DNA of 64,000 nt from positions 2,511,920 through 2,575,919 of the forward strand of contig NC_018395.1 of NCBI RefSeq assembly GCF_000208865.1, given 5' to 3'. The position numbers and the translations under genes are program-made. Of this stretch, positions 10,833 through 22,821 are shown piece by piece; the first letter of the stretch is position 1, and each line of letters starts with the position of its first letter. The notes beneath the pieces are model-generated. The model did no database searches. It had not been told where the DNA came from and was given only the letters and a program-made list of their open reading frames with translations. The stretch comes from Neospora caninum Liverpool (Eukaryota > Apicomplexa > Conoidasida > Eucoccidiorida > Sarcocystidae).

Positions 10833-12038
10833 ATGGCGACGCATGCTTGTGTGGTGAGGCGCAAGGCGGATGCTGCTTGCTTTGCCAAACTCAGTGCGTC
10901 TCAATCCTGTTTGACGGCAAAATCAGTTAACCGATCGGTCAGCGTCTTCGCGCTGCTATTCGGCGTCGTTTTAGCAGTTGGGGTGTCGGGTGCGCCGTTC
11001 AAGTCGGAAAATGAGAAGTTTACCTGTCTCCCGAAACAGGGTAATGCGGATCAGTGGGTGGCACTTGTGTATGATTCTCAGCATTCAATCACTTTCGCTT
11101 GTGACGGAGGGACGCCCCTGCCTTCCAAGCTTTTAAGTGAAGATGACGGCCTTATAGTCTGTAACGAGTCAGACGGGGAAGATGAATGTGAAAAAAATGC
11201 GGCACCATTGTCAACTTTCCTTCCGGGGGCCAAAAAAGAGTGGGTGACTGGAACTCTTCAACAGGGAATAAAGATTACAATTCCCGACGAGCACTACCCA
11301 GCTACGTCGAAAGCTTTCCGTGTTGGTTGTAAGGCGGGTAAAAATGTTTGTTTGCTCAATGTGTATGTTCAGAGTAGGGAATCAGAGGTGATCGGACAGG
11401 TGGCGCATTGTGCTTATAGTTCCAACGTACGTCTGCGTCCAATCACTGTGAATCCAGAAAACAACGGAGTGACATTAATTTGCGGACCAGACGGGAAGGC
11501 GTTCCCGGATGATTACATGAACCACCATTGTACGGAACTAGACGAATGTAAAGAACGCCCTTATTCCGCCGTGTTTCCTGGGTTCTCCAGTAGTTTTTGG
11601 ACTGGAGAAGCTTCCGGCGTAGCCGGGGCGACACTGACCATTCCCAAGGACCAGTTTCCTTCGACAGCACAGACCATCTATTTGGGCTGCACTGGTCACC
11701 CGGATGATAAACAGGTCACCTGTGTGGTTCCAGTAAATATAGAAGAAGTTGCAAAACCAGCAGGGGCCGGATCGAACCCAGGTGGTGGTTCGCAACCGGA
11801 CCAATCCTCGGAGAAACGCGACGGGGAACAGGTAAACAAAGGCAAACCTCCCACTGGCGGATCCGGCGGAGCAACAACTGGAAAACAAAATGCATCCCAA
11901 AACGCGAAGGACAAGGGGGAAACAGGAGGAGAGAACGGCGATTCCCCCGTGTTAAGAGGAGATGCATGTGACGAGTTGCCTTCGTACGTGGCACTATCCG
12001 CTGCGTCACTGACTGCAACGGCAATCTTTGCGTACTGA
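10833..12038 (+). CDS. SRS2: Tachyzoite surface antigen NcSRS2 (p43)
   Basis: An intronless 401-residue protein that I recognise as NcSRS2 (p43/p35), a dominant GPI-anchored surface antigen implicated in host-cell attachment and ortholog of T. gondii SRS29C. A long N-terminal leader has its hydrophobic core at residues 36-52 (VSVFALLFGVVLAVGVSG). SRS domain 1 has cysteines 65, 90, 110, 119, 166, 173; domain 2 has 193, 217, 233, 239, 286, 297. A Gly/Pro/Lys/Gln-rich linker (about 305-375) follows, then a hydrophobic tail (YVALSAASLTATAIFAY) for GPI addition. The second domain and the KQN linker word pair closely with the truncated gene at the left edge of the window, so the two are recent relatives. 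The start at 10833 is the first ATG and keeps the complete leader. Confidence 0.97.
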   Translation: MATHACVVRRKADAACFAKLSASQSCLTAKSVNRSVSVFALLFGVVLAVGVSGAPFKSENEKFTCLPKQGNADQWVALVYDSQHSITFACDGGTPLPSKLLSEDDGLIVCNESDGEDECEKNAAPLSTFLPGAKKEWVTGTLQQGIKITIPDEHYPATSKAFRVGCKAGKNVCLLNVYVQSRESEVIGQVAHCAYSSNVRLRPITVNPENNGVTLICGPDGKAFPDDYMNHHCTELDECKERPYSAVFPGFSSSFWTGEASGVAGATLTIPKDQFPSTAQTIYLGCTGHPDDKQVTCVVPVNIEEVAKPAGAGSNPGGGSQPDQSSEKRDGEQVNKGKPPTGGSGGATTGKQNASQNAKDKGETGGENGDSPVLRGDACDELPSYVALSAASLTATAIFAY

Positions 12039-14585
12039 TCACGGGATGTAGAATGCGTTTGTGACAGGGCATGACGGCAGTTGACATGGATTGCGATTAT
12101 TTTTTGCGGATTCGTATTCACTGTCGTGTCACATGTGATGAGTTTACCAAATTGGAAAACTCATTGCCTGCAGTAACCCGCGAGGAGTCTACAACCAATT
12201 GTATTATGTTTTTGCTTGCTGTGTCGTATTGTGACGTTTGTGAGCATTTCCAGCGCCACTGGCGTTTGATTGTTCGGTTGGCCCCAACCACCTCTGCAGT
12301 ACCCAGGAACGCGCACCATGAGACAGTATTGGAGAACCTACTGTAAGGTCTGGTTGCTTCTGTTTCTGTGTTAGCAGGCTGAGGGGTGAAGGGCTGTTGT
12401 GGCGGCTTTACACTTGCCGTGCTTCCGATTGCTCGCCATTTGTCGGTTGATTGGTTTTGTGGAACTCTCTGAAGACTCCACGTTGTAGCGTCGGTAGATA
12501 TTCGGCCTATGAGTAACTGCCAGCGCGCCAAGGCTGTCGAGGAGAGAGGGCTGCAGGGGACTGCCTGTCGCAGATGGGCGCTTCACTAGTGGGCGTGTTG
12601 GTGATTTCCATAGGTGTTAGATGAACTCTTTCGTAACTACATTCACCGTGTAGACTACATTGCTGGAACCTCCGCTCTCCAGAACGGCGAAGCGATTGGC
12701 TGCCGTTAGGTAGGCTGCCTCCACAAAAATTCGAAGTCCAAATAAAACAGGGATACTCCCGTTGACAAACGCGTATCCAATATACAATGATTCGCTAATG
12801 AAGTAAAACGGGCACACGAGGGACATAGGAGTGAGAATCGGCTTCAGACAAGAATTAACAATCCTTCTTCGAGCTCGGAAACAAATTGCGCAAACCGCCA
12901 ACCTTGCTTGTTTGCCTCTCGGCAGGTTGGTTTCATGGCCGCCTTGTGCGCTTCCGGTATACCACACATATGCCTGACAATAATAGCACAGAGAACGATG
13001 CAGCGCGCGTGTCGTCTTCTTCCTGCGACAGTGTCTCACTTGGGACACCAGCTCCAAGGAAACAGAGAAAACCCGATGCACAGTCTCTCAGCCGGTGGAT
13101 CTCGTTCAGCACAAGGAACGCAGGGAAGAAACGATTTCTTCTTCGCAGAAGCTGTGGAAATTTCTTGCCTTTATGCTATTCAGTGTGGACATGAGGTCCC
13201 GAAAGAGAACACCTGGACTGCGTAGTAGGGTGAGCGCCATCGTGCCTTTTTCTGGAAATTTGCCCCCGTGGCAGCGTGATGGATAGCTACACCGGACAGT
13301 CCGACGGTACACACAGAGGGACGAAACTAGCAGTGAACGACAACACTTTTAACAAAGTACAACTACGCTACTCCACTAGAAGTTTACTAAACCTGTCGTT
13401 ATCTTCAAAGTCACGACGGCCTCGCCCATCAGCAGGATGTGCTTAGCTCTTCCAACTGCTGCCACTCAAATTTAGGGGGGTAGGGGTGGACCCACAGGAA
13501 GCATTCGAACTTGCGCCGACAAACAGAGCCTTCGGCGTGAATAGATCCTACTCACTTTTAACCAAAGATGAGCAAAGAGCTTTGAAAGCAACGCGCAGAC
13601 AGCAGAGGCGAAGACAAAACAGTCGATGAGTCGCTGAGCAGTGTAATTTGTGCGCTAAGTGGAGCTGCATGCATAGCTGAACTCAAAGCGGAGGACTAGA
13701 CAGCTTCTTTCCCGGAGCAGAATCAAAGTTCCTTCTGTCTCTACCTGTACAGACAGAGCCCTCTTTTTATTTTTATCGCAAAGCTTTCGAACAAAAGCAA
13801 GCAAAAAGTGGCAATTCAGACTGTGCGCCATGTCCTGAAATTCCAAGGGACCTGCCGATTGCAACCGGGCGCATGCAGGCAACAGGCAACATTCGCGTTC
13901 CTGTCAATCAGGATCGAGACAGCAAAACACACTCTTTTGTCTCAGTGGTATGCGCCAGAGCGTCTTCTGCTCTCTGTTTATCTCTGTCTTTCACCAAACT
14001 CACTGCAAGGTCGCAAATGCTCTTTTCAAACTTATATCTGCGCCCAACGGGGACGTTTTGATGGCAGCCGGTCTTCCACGCGTGCCCCTGTTACAACGCA
14101 TCGGTTTCCAGTAAACCAAGTAAATGTAACATTATCGCTGACTGAGCACTGGTTTTTCTTGCTTTTCGCTCTCCTATGTTATCTGTGAGTTATTCTGGCC
14201 TTGCCCCTTCGCCACAATTCGCATTTTTCCCTCCGAGAAACTTCCGCGAAGTTGTCCTTTGGCAGTCCTCGACTTGCCTTTGGAACGCGGTCTCTGCTGC
14301 CTCTGCCGCCCTCCTTGCTCTCGCTCTTCTCCCGCCTCTCCCGCCTCTCCCGCGTCCTTCGCAACTTGACTCTTCTTCTGCCTCCCTCTCTCGCCTTGCC
14401 TCCTCAGTCTCTCTCGGTGGAATTACCTCGCCCACCCCGAGTGTGTCTCGCATCCTCAACCCCTCCCCTTCTTTCTTACGCGTTTTCGCGCCCTTTCCTC
14501 CCTGTCTCTTTCTCGCGCGTACTCTGCGTTTCTCCGTCTGGGACTCTGTCTGTTCTCCCACCTCTCTTGCCCCGATGTCTGAAAG
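12039..14585. other. Intergenic region downstream of NcSRS2 and leader of the next gene
   Basis: No gene is recognised. The right-hand end (about 14280-14560) is strongly pyrimidine-rich on the + strand (runs of CCTCTCCCGCCTCTCC type), consistent with a 5' untranslated leader for the gene starting at 14586. Minus-strand frames opposite it are Arg/Glu-rich shadows. Confidence 0.5.
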
Positions 14586-17500
14586 ATGCTAAGACGCTCG
14601 TCAGCCTCCCTCCCCCCTGCCGCCCGCTCCCGCCACAGGGGGGCTGTGCGCGTGTCTGCACAGCCACCCGCACACCAGCGGAGCCAGCAAAACTTCGCAT
14701 CTCTCGCAGAAATCCCAGGAAGCCAAGTTCGCGAGGTCTCACACGTTGCTGAAGACCCGAACCCGTCACAAGGAAGGCGCCAACCGTCCGCGTCGGTGGG
14801 GGAAACCTGTCTTTGGGGCTCAAATCCATGTAGGCAACTTTGGCCTGGACGTCGTGCTCCCTCTGTTGAGTCCCGCCTGCCTTCGTCCCTGAACCTGCAG
14901 TGGCAGGCCTTTCCGCAACCTCTCGGCTCAGCTTTTTCTTCCTCGTCTTTCTCAACCCAGCAATCAGTTTCAACTTCTCCGTCCTCCCTTGCTTCCTCGT
15001 CGCTCAGTTTTTCTACGCGTCTGACGACTTCGCAGTCCCGTTCGCTATGCCCGTTTCGAACCTCTTCGTACCTCCTTGCTTTCCACCGTCGTCTGGCTGC
15101 AACGCCGGTGCATGGACGCAAGTCTGTAGACCCCTTCCCGCCCAGCACCTCCGCAGAACCTTTCTCAGACTCGCCTGACCCCTCGCCTTCGTCCTCTCCC
15201 TCTTCTTCCCCGTCTCTCTCACATTCTGCGTCGTCTCAACCATCGTCAGACTCGGCTTCGCCTTCGTCGCCGCACTTCACGTCGTCTCCCCTTTCGCCTT
15301 ATTCACAGGAGGCTGCGTCGTCGTTCTCTTCATCCGATAGCCCGCAGCCTGAGATCCCAGACTTTCTTCTTCCCTTTCTCCCTTCGACTGTTGGGCGCAA
15401 CCGCCTACGGAGACAGACCGAGCGCGTGGCATCCCGAGCAGCGCTCGTCCGTCGAGCGTCTCGTCTCAGTCATGTCAATCTTACGCTCGCTCTTCATCAA
15501 CTCTCAATGGACGCCTCCACAGCAGCACGGCACGCAGCAGTGGCTGCTGTTCTCAGAGCGATCGTCGCTGACAAGAGGCCGACTCGTCTCCGTGGCTCCC
15601 TCTCCTTGTCCCCTTCTGCCGCCTCTACTTTGTCCCCTTCTCCTTCGCCCTTTTCAGCGCCACCGACGGAGGCGCGTTGCAGAGCCGCCCACCCCTCCGC
15701 AGGGCGCTCCACTGTCTCTCCGAGTCTCCTTTCTCTGTCTTCTCACCTGGCGGCTGATCTTCCAGACGGGGCGGAAAGCGCCGATGGGATAGCCGACGCT
15801 GTGCAAGTTTGGGGCGAGCTGGCGGATTTGAATCGCGAGGAAGAAGTCGCTTTGTGGCAATTGCTGCTGGAGAGACTGCAAGAGATCGAAGCGAGCGTGA
15901 CGCCCACTGAGCAGGTGATTATTCTCGACGCTCTCGCGCGCCTTCCGCCGCAGCTCTTGTTCACGTCCGTAAAGGCTCACGGTGCAGAGCCCGCCGCCTC
16001 TCCATCTCTCTTTTGTGATCGCGTCCACGCCACTGCGAGACGGCTCATGGGGCGGATGGCACACCAAGTTTCCGTCCTTCCTGTTGCCGCTTTGGCCGTG
16101 ATTCTTCGTGCAGCAGCTGTCCTCGATGTGCCCCACGCTGGCCTGCTCGGCGCGGTTTCTGTCGCCCTGCAGAGCGAGAGAAATTCCGCGCCGTTTGAAG
16201 ACAAGAGAAGCCTCGGGTCCCGCGCCGGGCATGCATCTCGCGCAGCAGGATGCGCCGAACTCGACAGCGGAGCCGTTGGACACCAGAGAGAACAGGGAAA
16301 CTCGGCTAAACAGAGAGAGGCGCGTGAAGCGGAGACGGGGACGGCTCTGGGACGCGCAGAGCAGGGTGAGGGCAGGGGCGACCTCGGAAACAGAGAAGAG
16401 CACAGCGACGGCTGCGACAGGTGCGCTGAGCGCGGAGACGGGAAACGGCAAGCAGAAGCAGGGACACGCGAAGACGAGGAGGAATCAACTCGTGAACAGC
16501 ATCTGGGAGGCAGAGGCATCTGCGCGGTGGTGTATGGACACCTCGCGTTAAACAAACATGGCTTTGCTTTCGATCCGATACCTTTTCTTCAACAGTTTCT
16601 TTCTCCTCAAGTCTGCGCAACTCTCTCGCCGACGCGTGCAGCCGCCCTTGCCACATACGGCCGGCACTGCCTCGAGGCTCACCTTGCCGGAGTTGAGGAT
16701 CCGCACCACGCGCGGAAGCTGAAGGCAATCGCGAGGCGCTCTGATGAACGGGACAGAGACACGCGACAGCTCCGAGGTTTTACTCAGGAAGAACCAGAAA
16801 TGAGTCGCGTGCGCCTCCTTTGTGCGCTGACGCCCCTCGTTCACAGACTGCTTCAGATTCAGAGTGGCCGCACGGCGCCTTCATCGGCTGCGCCGTCTTC
16901 TCCCGCGTCTGCGCTGCTGTGTCTCGGTGCATCGACGCCTCCGTCTGCATCGCTTTTTTCGTCTCTTCTATCTCTGACGCCGACAAACCTAAACCGCCCT
17001 TGGTACACACATCTGGCTATGCTGGAGGAGGAACCGGAAGATCGAGGCCCGAAGGCGGAAACTCAAGGGCAGACGACGCGTCCCTTCACCTCGCTCTTCT
17101 CCCCGGGCGAAGTCACTGCAGCTGCAGCGTTCGCTTGTGCGTATCTGGTGTCTTTCCAGCGGCTGAGGCGAATGCCTAAAGGTGGCGCGTGCGACTTGCG
17201 TTCGATCGATGCGTGCACTCTGAAGGAGTCAGGCTCCGACGACGCTGCTGACCAGACACGCGGCAGCGGCGGCGGCGCTGCGTCTCGGCGGACGGGCGAG
17301 GCGGATACAGGCGCAGAGACGTTCGAGGAAAGAGGACAGGCGCGAGTGAAGCCGCGGCAACGGGCAAGAGGGTCCGGCGGAGAGGGCGAAGCGACAACGA
17401 CGGAGAGTCACGCGGACGAGGATGCCTGCGGGCTCCAGCGGGGTGCCGAAGAAAGCAGTCGTTTGCTTCGCAGCTTCGCCGAGGCGCTCCCGTCGCTCCT

Positions 17501-20500
17501 GGGGCGCATGTCCGGAGCTGACGCCGCTGCCATCTTCTCAGGCCTGCACAGGTAAGCGGAAACCGAGAGCAATCCGATGCAGAGAAGAAGACACAGAGAG
17601 GAGCAAGCTGACGATAGAAGGAAGACGATGGCGATACAGAGACGAAGATAGTGAGAAGACGGTGCGAAGACGCACAGACAGGACTGCAGTGGATACAGCA
17701 GAGACGACGCAACCGAAACGGAGAATAGCGTGCAGAGAAGGGGTGAAAGAAGGTGCACAGAAGATGGTACTAGGGAGAGATCGAGGTTTTGTGGCGGGGG
17801 GGGGGGGGAGGGAGGGGAACAGAAGTAGGAAGAGGAAAGAGGCAAAGATTAAGGAAACGGAGGATGCACGGAGAGGTCGAGATCCACTCAAGGCGTCCGA
17901 CGCGAAGCACGTAGATAGACCAGTGTTGAACACGTGCAGAATAAGTGGGACCAGGGAAGGGGTAAAAAAGGCGCCTGAGGGGGAGGAGGCATCCACCGAA
18001 GACACGATGGAGACAGAAAGGCAGTTCCACGTGGCAAGGCTCTCTGCCTGTTTCTTGTCTCTTACCAGGCTCGGGTGTCTCGACACCTGGACGGCAGAAG
18101 CCTTAGCGGATGTGATGGAGCGGGAGTTAAACCGTACGTTTTCTCAGACGTGGCCTCTCTCCGTGCACCCATTGTTTCCGGATACGCGACGATTCCGAGA
18201 TACTTTATCCCTGCGAGCCGTCCTTTCTTCGTCCATGGCGTACTGTGCCTTCGCCGGCGTCTCTCACGTTTTTTCATCCGACCGCGTCCGTCCCTGCTGT
18301 GCTTCGTGTGTTGTGTCTGTCCGCGTTCCTCCACTGGCTTGTCCTCTGGCGTCGTCATTCTGCGTTTTCAGTCGCGCTCGATTCTTTGCCCTCTTTTGTT
18401 GTTTACTGTGCCTCTCCTCTTGACAGTCTCCGTTTGGCCAGCGACGCGGAACTCTATCGCTGTGTTTACGCTGCGCCCCGGAAAACGGCAACAACCGACT
18501 TTCCGGCCTGCCACGCGTTGACTGTCCCTCGCTCCTGTCTCCATTTTTCGTCTCTGCTCTTCTGTTTTTCCTCTCTCGTGTTTTTTGTCGCCTTCCGTTT
18601 CGACATCCGGTCTCTCGCGCCTTGCCTTCGGCGCGCGCCTCACACATCTGCAATGTCCCTCTCCCACATCTCATCTCTTCCTCTATCTCTCCCTATTGCC
18701 ATCTCTCTTCTCCTCTCGCTCTCACCATCTCGTTCAGTTCCCCATCCCTCCTTCCCCGCTCACTCCCGCCTCCTTCCTCTGTACCGTTCCCGCATGCCGT
18801 CTTTCTTCTTCTTCTTCTCAGTCTCCATCTTCCGTCGGCCTCTTCCCTCGTCTTCCTCTCTTCTCCGTCCCTCTTGGTTCTTCCTTTCGTCCTCAGTCTT
18901 CTTGTTTTCTCCCTGTCCTTTCTTCTGCCCCTCCATCGCTCTGTCGCTTTCTTTCCTGGTTCGCCCCGTTCTTCTCTCTTCCTTCTTGCTCTGTTTCCCC
19001 ACCTTTTCTTCCCCTCGCCACTTCTCTGGCTGTGTCCGTCTTCCCGCGTTTTTTGGCAGGAACGTCGCCGGCGACGCAGCGACACTCCGCGCCGTGGGGC
19101 GCGCGCCGACCGGGTTTGCCGACCTTCTGGAGCGAGGAACGCCTCGCCTTTCCATTGCTTCTCCACGACGCGCTTCACTTCCTCGAAGCAGCCGTCGCCG
19201 GAGGTGAGCGAAAGCGATGCACAGCAAAGACATGCTCGAGGCATGAAACCAAAAACCGCTGGGCCAGTGTGACGCCTGGAGATGGGCCAGAGCGTTGCGG
19301 CAGTCGTGGACCCTTCGGACACTCGTCAGGTTCGCCTCTCGTTTCCTGCCTTGAGCATGCGCGAGACTCGCCTGGGCCGACATGTGCTTAGATGGTTCTT
19401 CGTTCGCTGTTTTTCGCAGTTTCGTCTTCGCTGTCTCTCTCTTTCCGTGGCGTTGCTCTCGACAAGCGCACGCTACTTTCCTCCGGCCGTCTGCTTCTTC
19501 TCGTGCGCCTCGGATCCCCAGGTCCCCTGCCTCTTCTCTTATTTTGTGTACCGCCTATCTATCAGCCTCGGTTCCTAAGCGTTGGCCCTTGCGTCCCTTT
19601 TTTCTGCGTCGTTTTCTTTGCCTGTCGCAGTACGCGGCGGGCTCCCCAGGTTGCTCGGGGAATTGCGACGTTTCCCTCCGTCTGTGCGCTGTCGCATTCA
19701 GGAATCCTCTGCCGCCGCTCGCTTCTCTTGCACGCTCTCGCAGGTCCGTCCGACTGATTTTTGGTCCTCTCTTATCGGAACCATCAGCGGGCAGAAGAAA
19801 AGGGAAGGACGTAGAGAGGGAAGAAGACGAAGGGAAAGGAAGTAGAGAGGGAAGAAGATGAGGAGGAAGAAGAAGAGGACGAAGAAGAAGAGGAGGAAGA
19901 GGAGGAAGAAGAGAAAGAAGATGAAAGGAAGGAGGTAGAGATGGGAGAGAAGAGAGAACAAACACCGGACGGACGGAGACCAGAAAGAAGAGCCAGAAAT
20001 GGCGATGAGAGAAGGTGAGAATCACGGGAGAGCGAAACAGAGGAGCGGACGAAAGGTGGGCCACACGCAAGCGGGGCTGACAACCGCAGAAGGGAGAAGA
20101 AAGACACTGACGCGCCTTCGTGCGCCTCGCCTCTTTGCTGCGTTTCAGCCAACCTCGCACGCGAGGCTTCGTCGCTCTCAGAAGCGCAAAAAAGGCGACT
20201 CGTCCTGGTGAGCATGTGCATGGACAAAGGCCAAGCGCACATTTCAGATGCTTCATATCTGGTTGTACGCAAAGATGGATATGCATGTTTATACACATAC
20301 ATGTATAAAACAGCTACATTATACTAGCCTGTCGATGTGGATATCTACACTATCCATATATATATATATATATATATACATACGTAGTATCTCTTCGTGA
20401 CAAATGGAATAGTTTCTTAAAATGCCTCTCCCCTTAGGGTTTATCCTTTTAGCAGACGTGTGGCAGTGGGGGGAACGGTAAATTTGGTTGGGGTAATTCT

Positions 20501-20852
20501 GTTGAGGGCGCAAGCGGACGAATCGGTCTGTTGCGGAACGGGGGAGCGCGGCAGACTCTCTCGTCGTCTCTCGAGAGCGTCGTCGTGTGTGTCTCGGGAA
20601 GACTCTCGCTCCCGTTTTCTCCCAGCGCCTCGGCAACGCCGTACAGAGCCCTCAATAGCCTTTCTCATTTTTTCTCGTTTTCGTCTGTGTTTTGCCTCGC
20701 ATTTCTTTGTCTTTCTGCAGGTCTGCGACTCCCTTGGGCTCGGCGTGCTCTGTGACGCTGCTGTGAACACGCATGCAGATTGCCCCGATGACAAGATGCA
20801 TTTCCGTGCCGTCCACGCAGCATCTGATGGAGGGGCTGATGCCTGTCGCTGA
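14586..20852 (+). CDS. Large helical-repeat-type protein, probably organellar (multi-exon)
   Basis: Best exon set: 14586-17551, 18069-18133, 19060-19203, 19631-19743, then two less certain exons 20149-20207 and 20721-20852. Donors CACAG|GTAAGC, AACC|GTACGT, GGAG|GTGAGC and CTG|GTGAGC and acceptors TTACCAG, TTGGCAG, GTCGCAG, TTTCAG, TCTGCAG are good. Phases match through the first four exons (988 codons plus about 108). The N-terminus MLRRSSASLPPAARSRHRG is basic, Ser/Ala-rich and lacks acids, like a mitochondrial presequence. After Ser/Pro-rich sequence come Leu/Ala-rich amphipathic helices (ALHQLSMDASTAARHAAVAAVLRAIV; HRLGCLDTWTAEALADVM; LLLHDALHFLEAAVAG). These resemble the heptatricopeptide-like repeats of apicomplexan RAP-type organellar RNA proteins, but I do not see a RAP domain. 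The fifth exon reads best as NLAREASSLSEAQKRRLVL, which needs a phase not supplied by exon four, so a small exon or another donor is missing there. The function is inference. Confidence 0.55.
18655..19050 (+). repeat. Long polypyrimidine tract in intron
   Basis: Nearly continuous C/T sequence (TCTC, CCTC, TTCTTCTTC type) filling most of the 926-base intron between exons 2 and 3 of the helical-repeat gene. The six-frame ORFs here are Ser/Leu/Phe or Arg/Glu/Lys low complexity and are not genes. Confidence 0.7.
19795..19990 (+). repeat. Polypurine (GAA/GGA) tract in intron
   Basis: Almost pure A/G sequence of GAAGAAGAG and GGAAGA units, of opposite strand bias to the pyrimidine tract about 750 bases upstream. 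One frame reads as poly-Glu and is followed by a possible donor (AGAAG|GTGAGA at 20015). A small acidic exon therefore cannot be excluded, though the phase does not fit the neighbouring exons. Confidence 0.6.
20356..20378. repeat. (AT)n microsatellite
   Basis: Uninterrupted alternating A/T, about 11 units, in the last intron of the helical-repeat gene model. Confidence 0.85.
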
Positions 20853-20940
20853 AGCACAAAGCATATCGAGTCTTTGCCATCGCCTCTGGAAGCCTCCTAT
20901 GTTCGGTTCGCGGCCATATGCCCAGTCGGGAGCGGGATAG

Positions 20941-20974
<34 letters not shown>

Positions 20975-22055
20975 ATTACGTATGCATGGGCATGGATGTG
21001 ACTGTGTGTAAATATCTACTCGTATGCATATATTTATCTATAAGTGTGGGCAAACAAACGTGTAAGGCCGCGTTGGCTGTTCTCGCGGCCCGCCAGGAGT
21101 AGTTCGCCTTTCTTGTGATTGTTTTGAACTCTTTCGTGAATCGTCGTTGTCGCGTTCTGCTCCGCTGTTTCGCGCTCCTGTGGCAATTGAAAAAGGCAGA
21201 GAGGCAGTTAGAGAGGAACGAGAACGCGACGAAAAGAGTGCGGGAGAGGCGAAAGAGATGGTAACGCAAAACCGGAGCGTGAGACGGCAGAGTGCCGTGA
21301 GCACACCCGTACGCTCATGTCTCAGGATGAACGCTGTACAGACGCAGCGGCCGTGGTGTCTGTGCGGAAGTCTCTGAACGGTCAGAAAGAAATGCAAATC
21401 GCATGAACGCGAGACGCGGGAGACGACCAAGGCAGAAAACAGTCACAGGGACACGAGAGGAAGTCGAGAGACAAGACGTGCTGGCAAGTCCAGAGATGAA
21501 ACAAAATACCAGAAACCCAGCAAAAAGAAGTCAGAACCAACACAACGGAATCAACGCTTCTTCGGATCGGAAGCACGCAAATACCCCACGCGCAAAGCCT
21601 GAAAGCCACAACTTGAGATGTACGTACACCCGGCTCACCACTGCGCGTTTCGCTCTTCTTCAACGCGAGCACGAAACGCCTCCGCTGTAGTTGCCGCGGT
21701 ACACACACCGTTGACCGGTGCTAGCATATTGTGACGAAGCGACCCCAGACCGCGCGGGAGGCTTTACCATTTTCCAACGCGTTTCGCATGCCGCTCGCGG
21801 TGGCGGACCCGAACACACTCACTCACGATGGTGCGTCCTGTCTACCGGGAAGAATACGACAGTTGAGCACCTCCTTTCCCTAGCAGGATTTCTCCATTTC
21901 GCAGAATAACGACTTGGGACGATGTTTGCAACTACCACATCGTCTCCACCGTTCCCTTTTGGCGCGGCAGTCTCGCCGTCCTCCATTAGCTAATACAGAA
22001 CGGAACAAGCGGGCATGGAGGCACGCCTGCGTGCAGAGTCTCCGCCTCTGCACGA
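20853..22055. other. Gap between the convergent helical-repeat and TPI-II genes
   Basis: No gene is supported. It contains an imperfect (TA)n microsatellite at 20941-20974 and presumably the 3' untranslated regions of two convergent transcripts. Confidence 0.55.
20941..20974. repeat. (TA)n microsatellite, one interruption
   Basis: Thirty-four bases of alternating T/A with a single G, just beyond the end of the helical-repeat gene model. Confidence 0.85.
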
Positions 22056-22786
22056 TCACGCCTTACCCCCCTCTCGCTTCGCCGCGTCAATAATCGAGAC
22101 AAAATCGCCAGTCAGCGAGGCACCGCCGACGAGGAACCCGTCGACGTCTTCGCCAGCAAACAGCTCCTGTGACGAAGCAGCCGAGCACGTGCACACGCGG
22201 TCAAGTGAGAATGCATGCAAATGCAGAGTGTGTGGAAACGCACTGCATGCAAGTCGAGTCTCGAGCAAACCTAGACTGCGCAGGCGCGTCCAGGGAGAGC
22301 TCTGTAGCGAAAACGATACACGCAGATGCAAGCATAACCGCAACTACAGATGCACTTGCGCGTGACCATATTTGTATTCAACTCCAAATATGTATATATA
22401 AATGGCTCTGTCTACACTATTGTCGGTAGTTAGAAACCCGCGAATGCATGCGGAGGACGAGGGGCTTCCCAAAGCCGTCACGAAAACGCATCTCAAAAAA
22501 AAGACGAGGTTGTAACCTTCATGGCTTGTAGCGTTCGGCTTTAGGTGTGTTTTCGACTTCGTTTCTCACCTTCGCGTTACTGCCCTTGACAGAGCCTCCG
22601 TAGATCACACGCGTCGCTTCTGCCACTGCCGGGGACACCGCGCGGGCTAACCAGTTGCGAATGTCTGCATGCACCACCCAGGAAAGCCAAGCGTTTCGTG
22701 TGAACCTCCAGAGGTGACAACACCTGAAGAGATCCCGATTCGCATCCGAATCCCAGCTTCAACGATACACACCGGATACACAGCCG

Positions 22787-22821
<35 letters not shown>

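Noticed and set aside
18427..18500. Possible extra exon (LRLASDAELYRCVYAA) in the helical-repeat gene
   Set aside because: It follows a CTTGACAG acceptor, but that frame does not fit the preceding donor phase and no good donor follows. Joining 18133 directly to 19060 is in phase.
18245..19391. Long Ser/Leu/Phe-rich + frames and Arg/Glu-rich minus frames
   Set aside because: Low-complexity readings of the polypyrimidine intron; no domain features.
19555..20302. Minus-strand frames of 247 and 172 codons
   Set aside because: Poly-Ser and poly-Leu readings of the GAA/GGA tract on the opposite strand.
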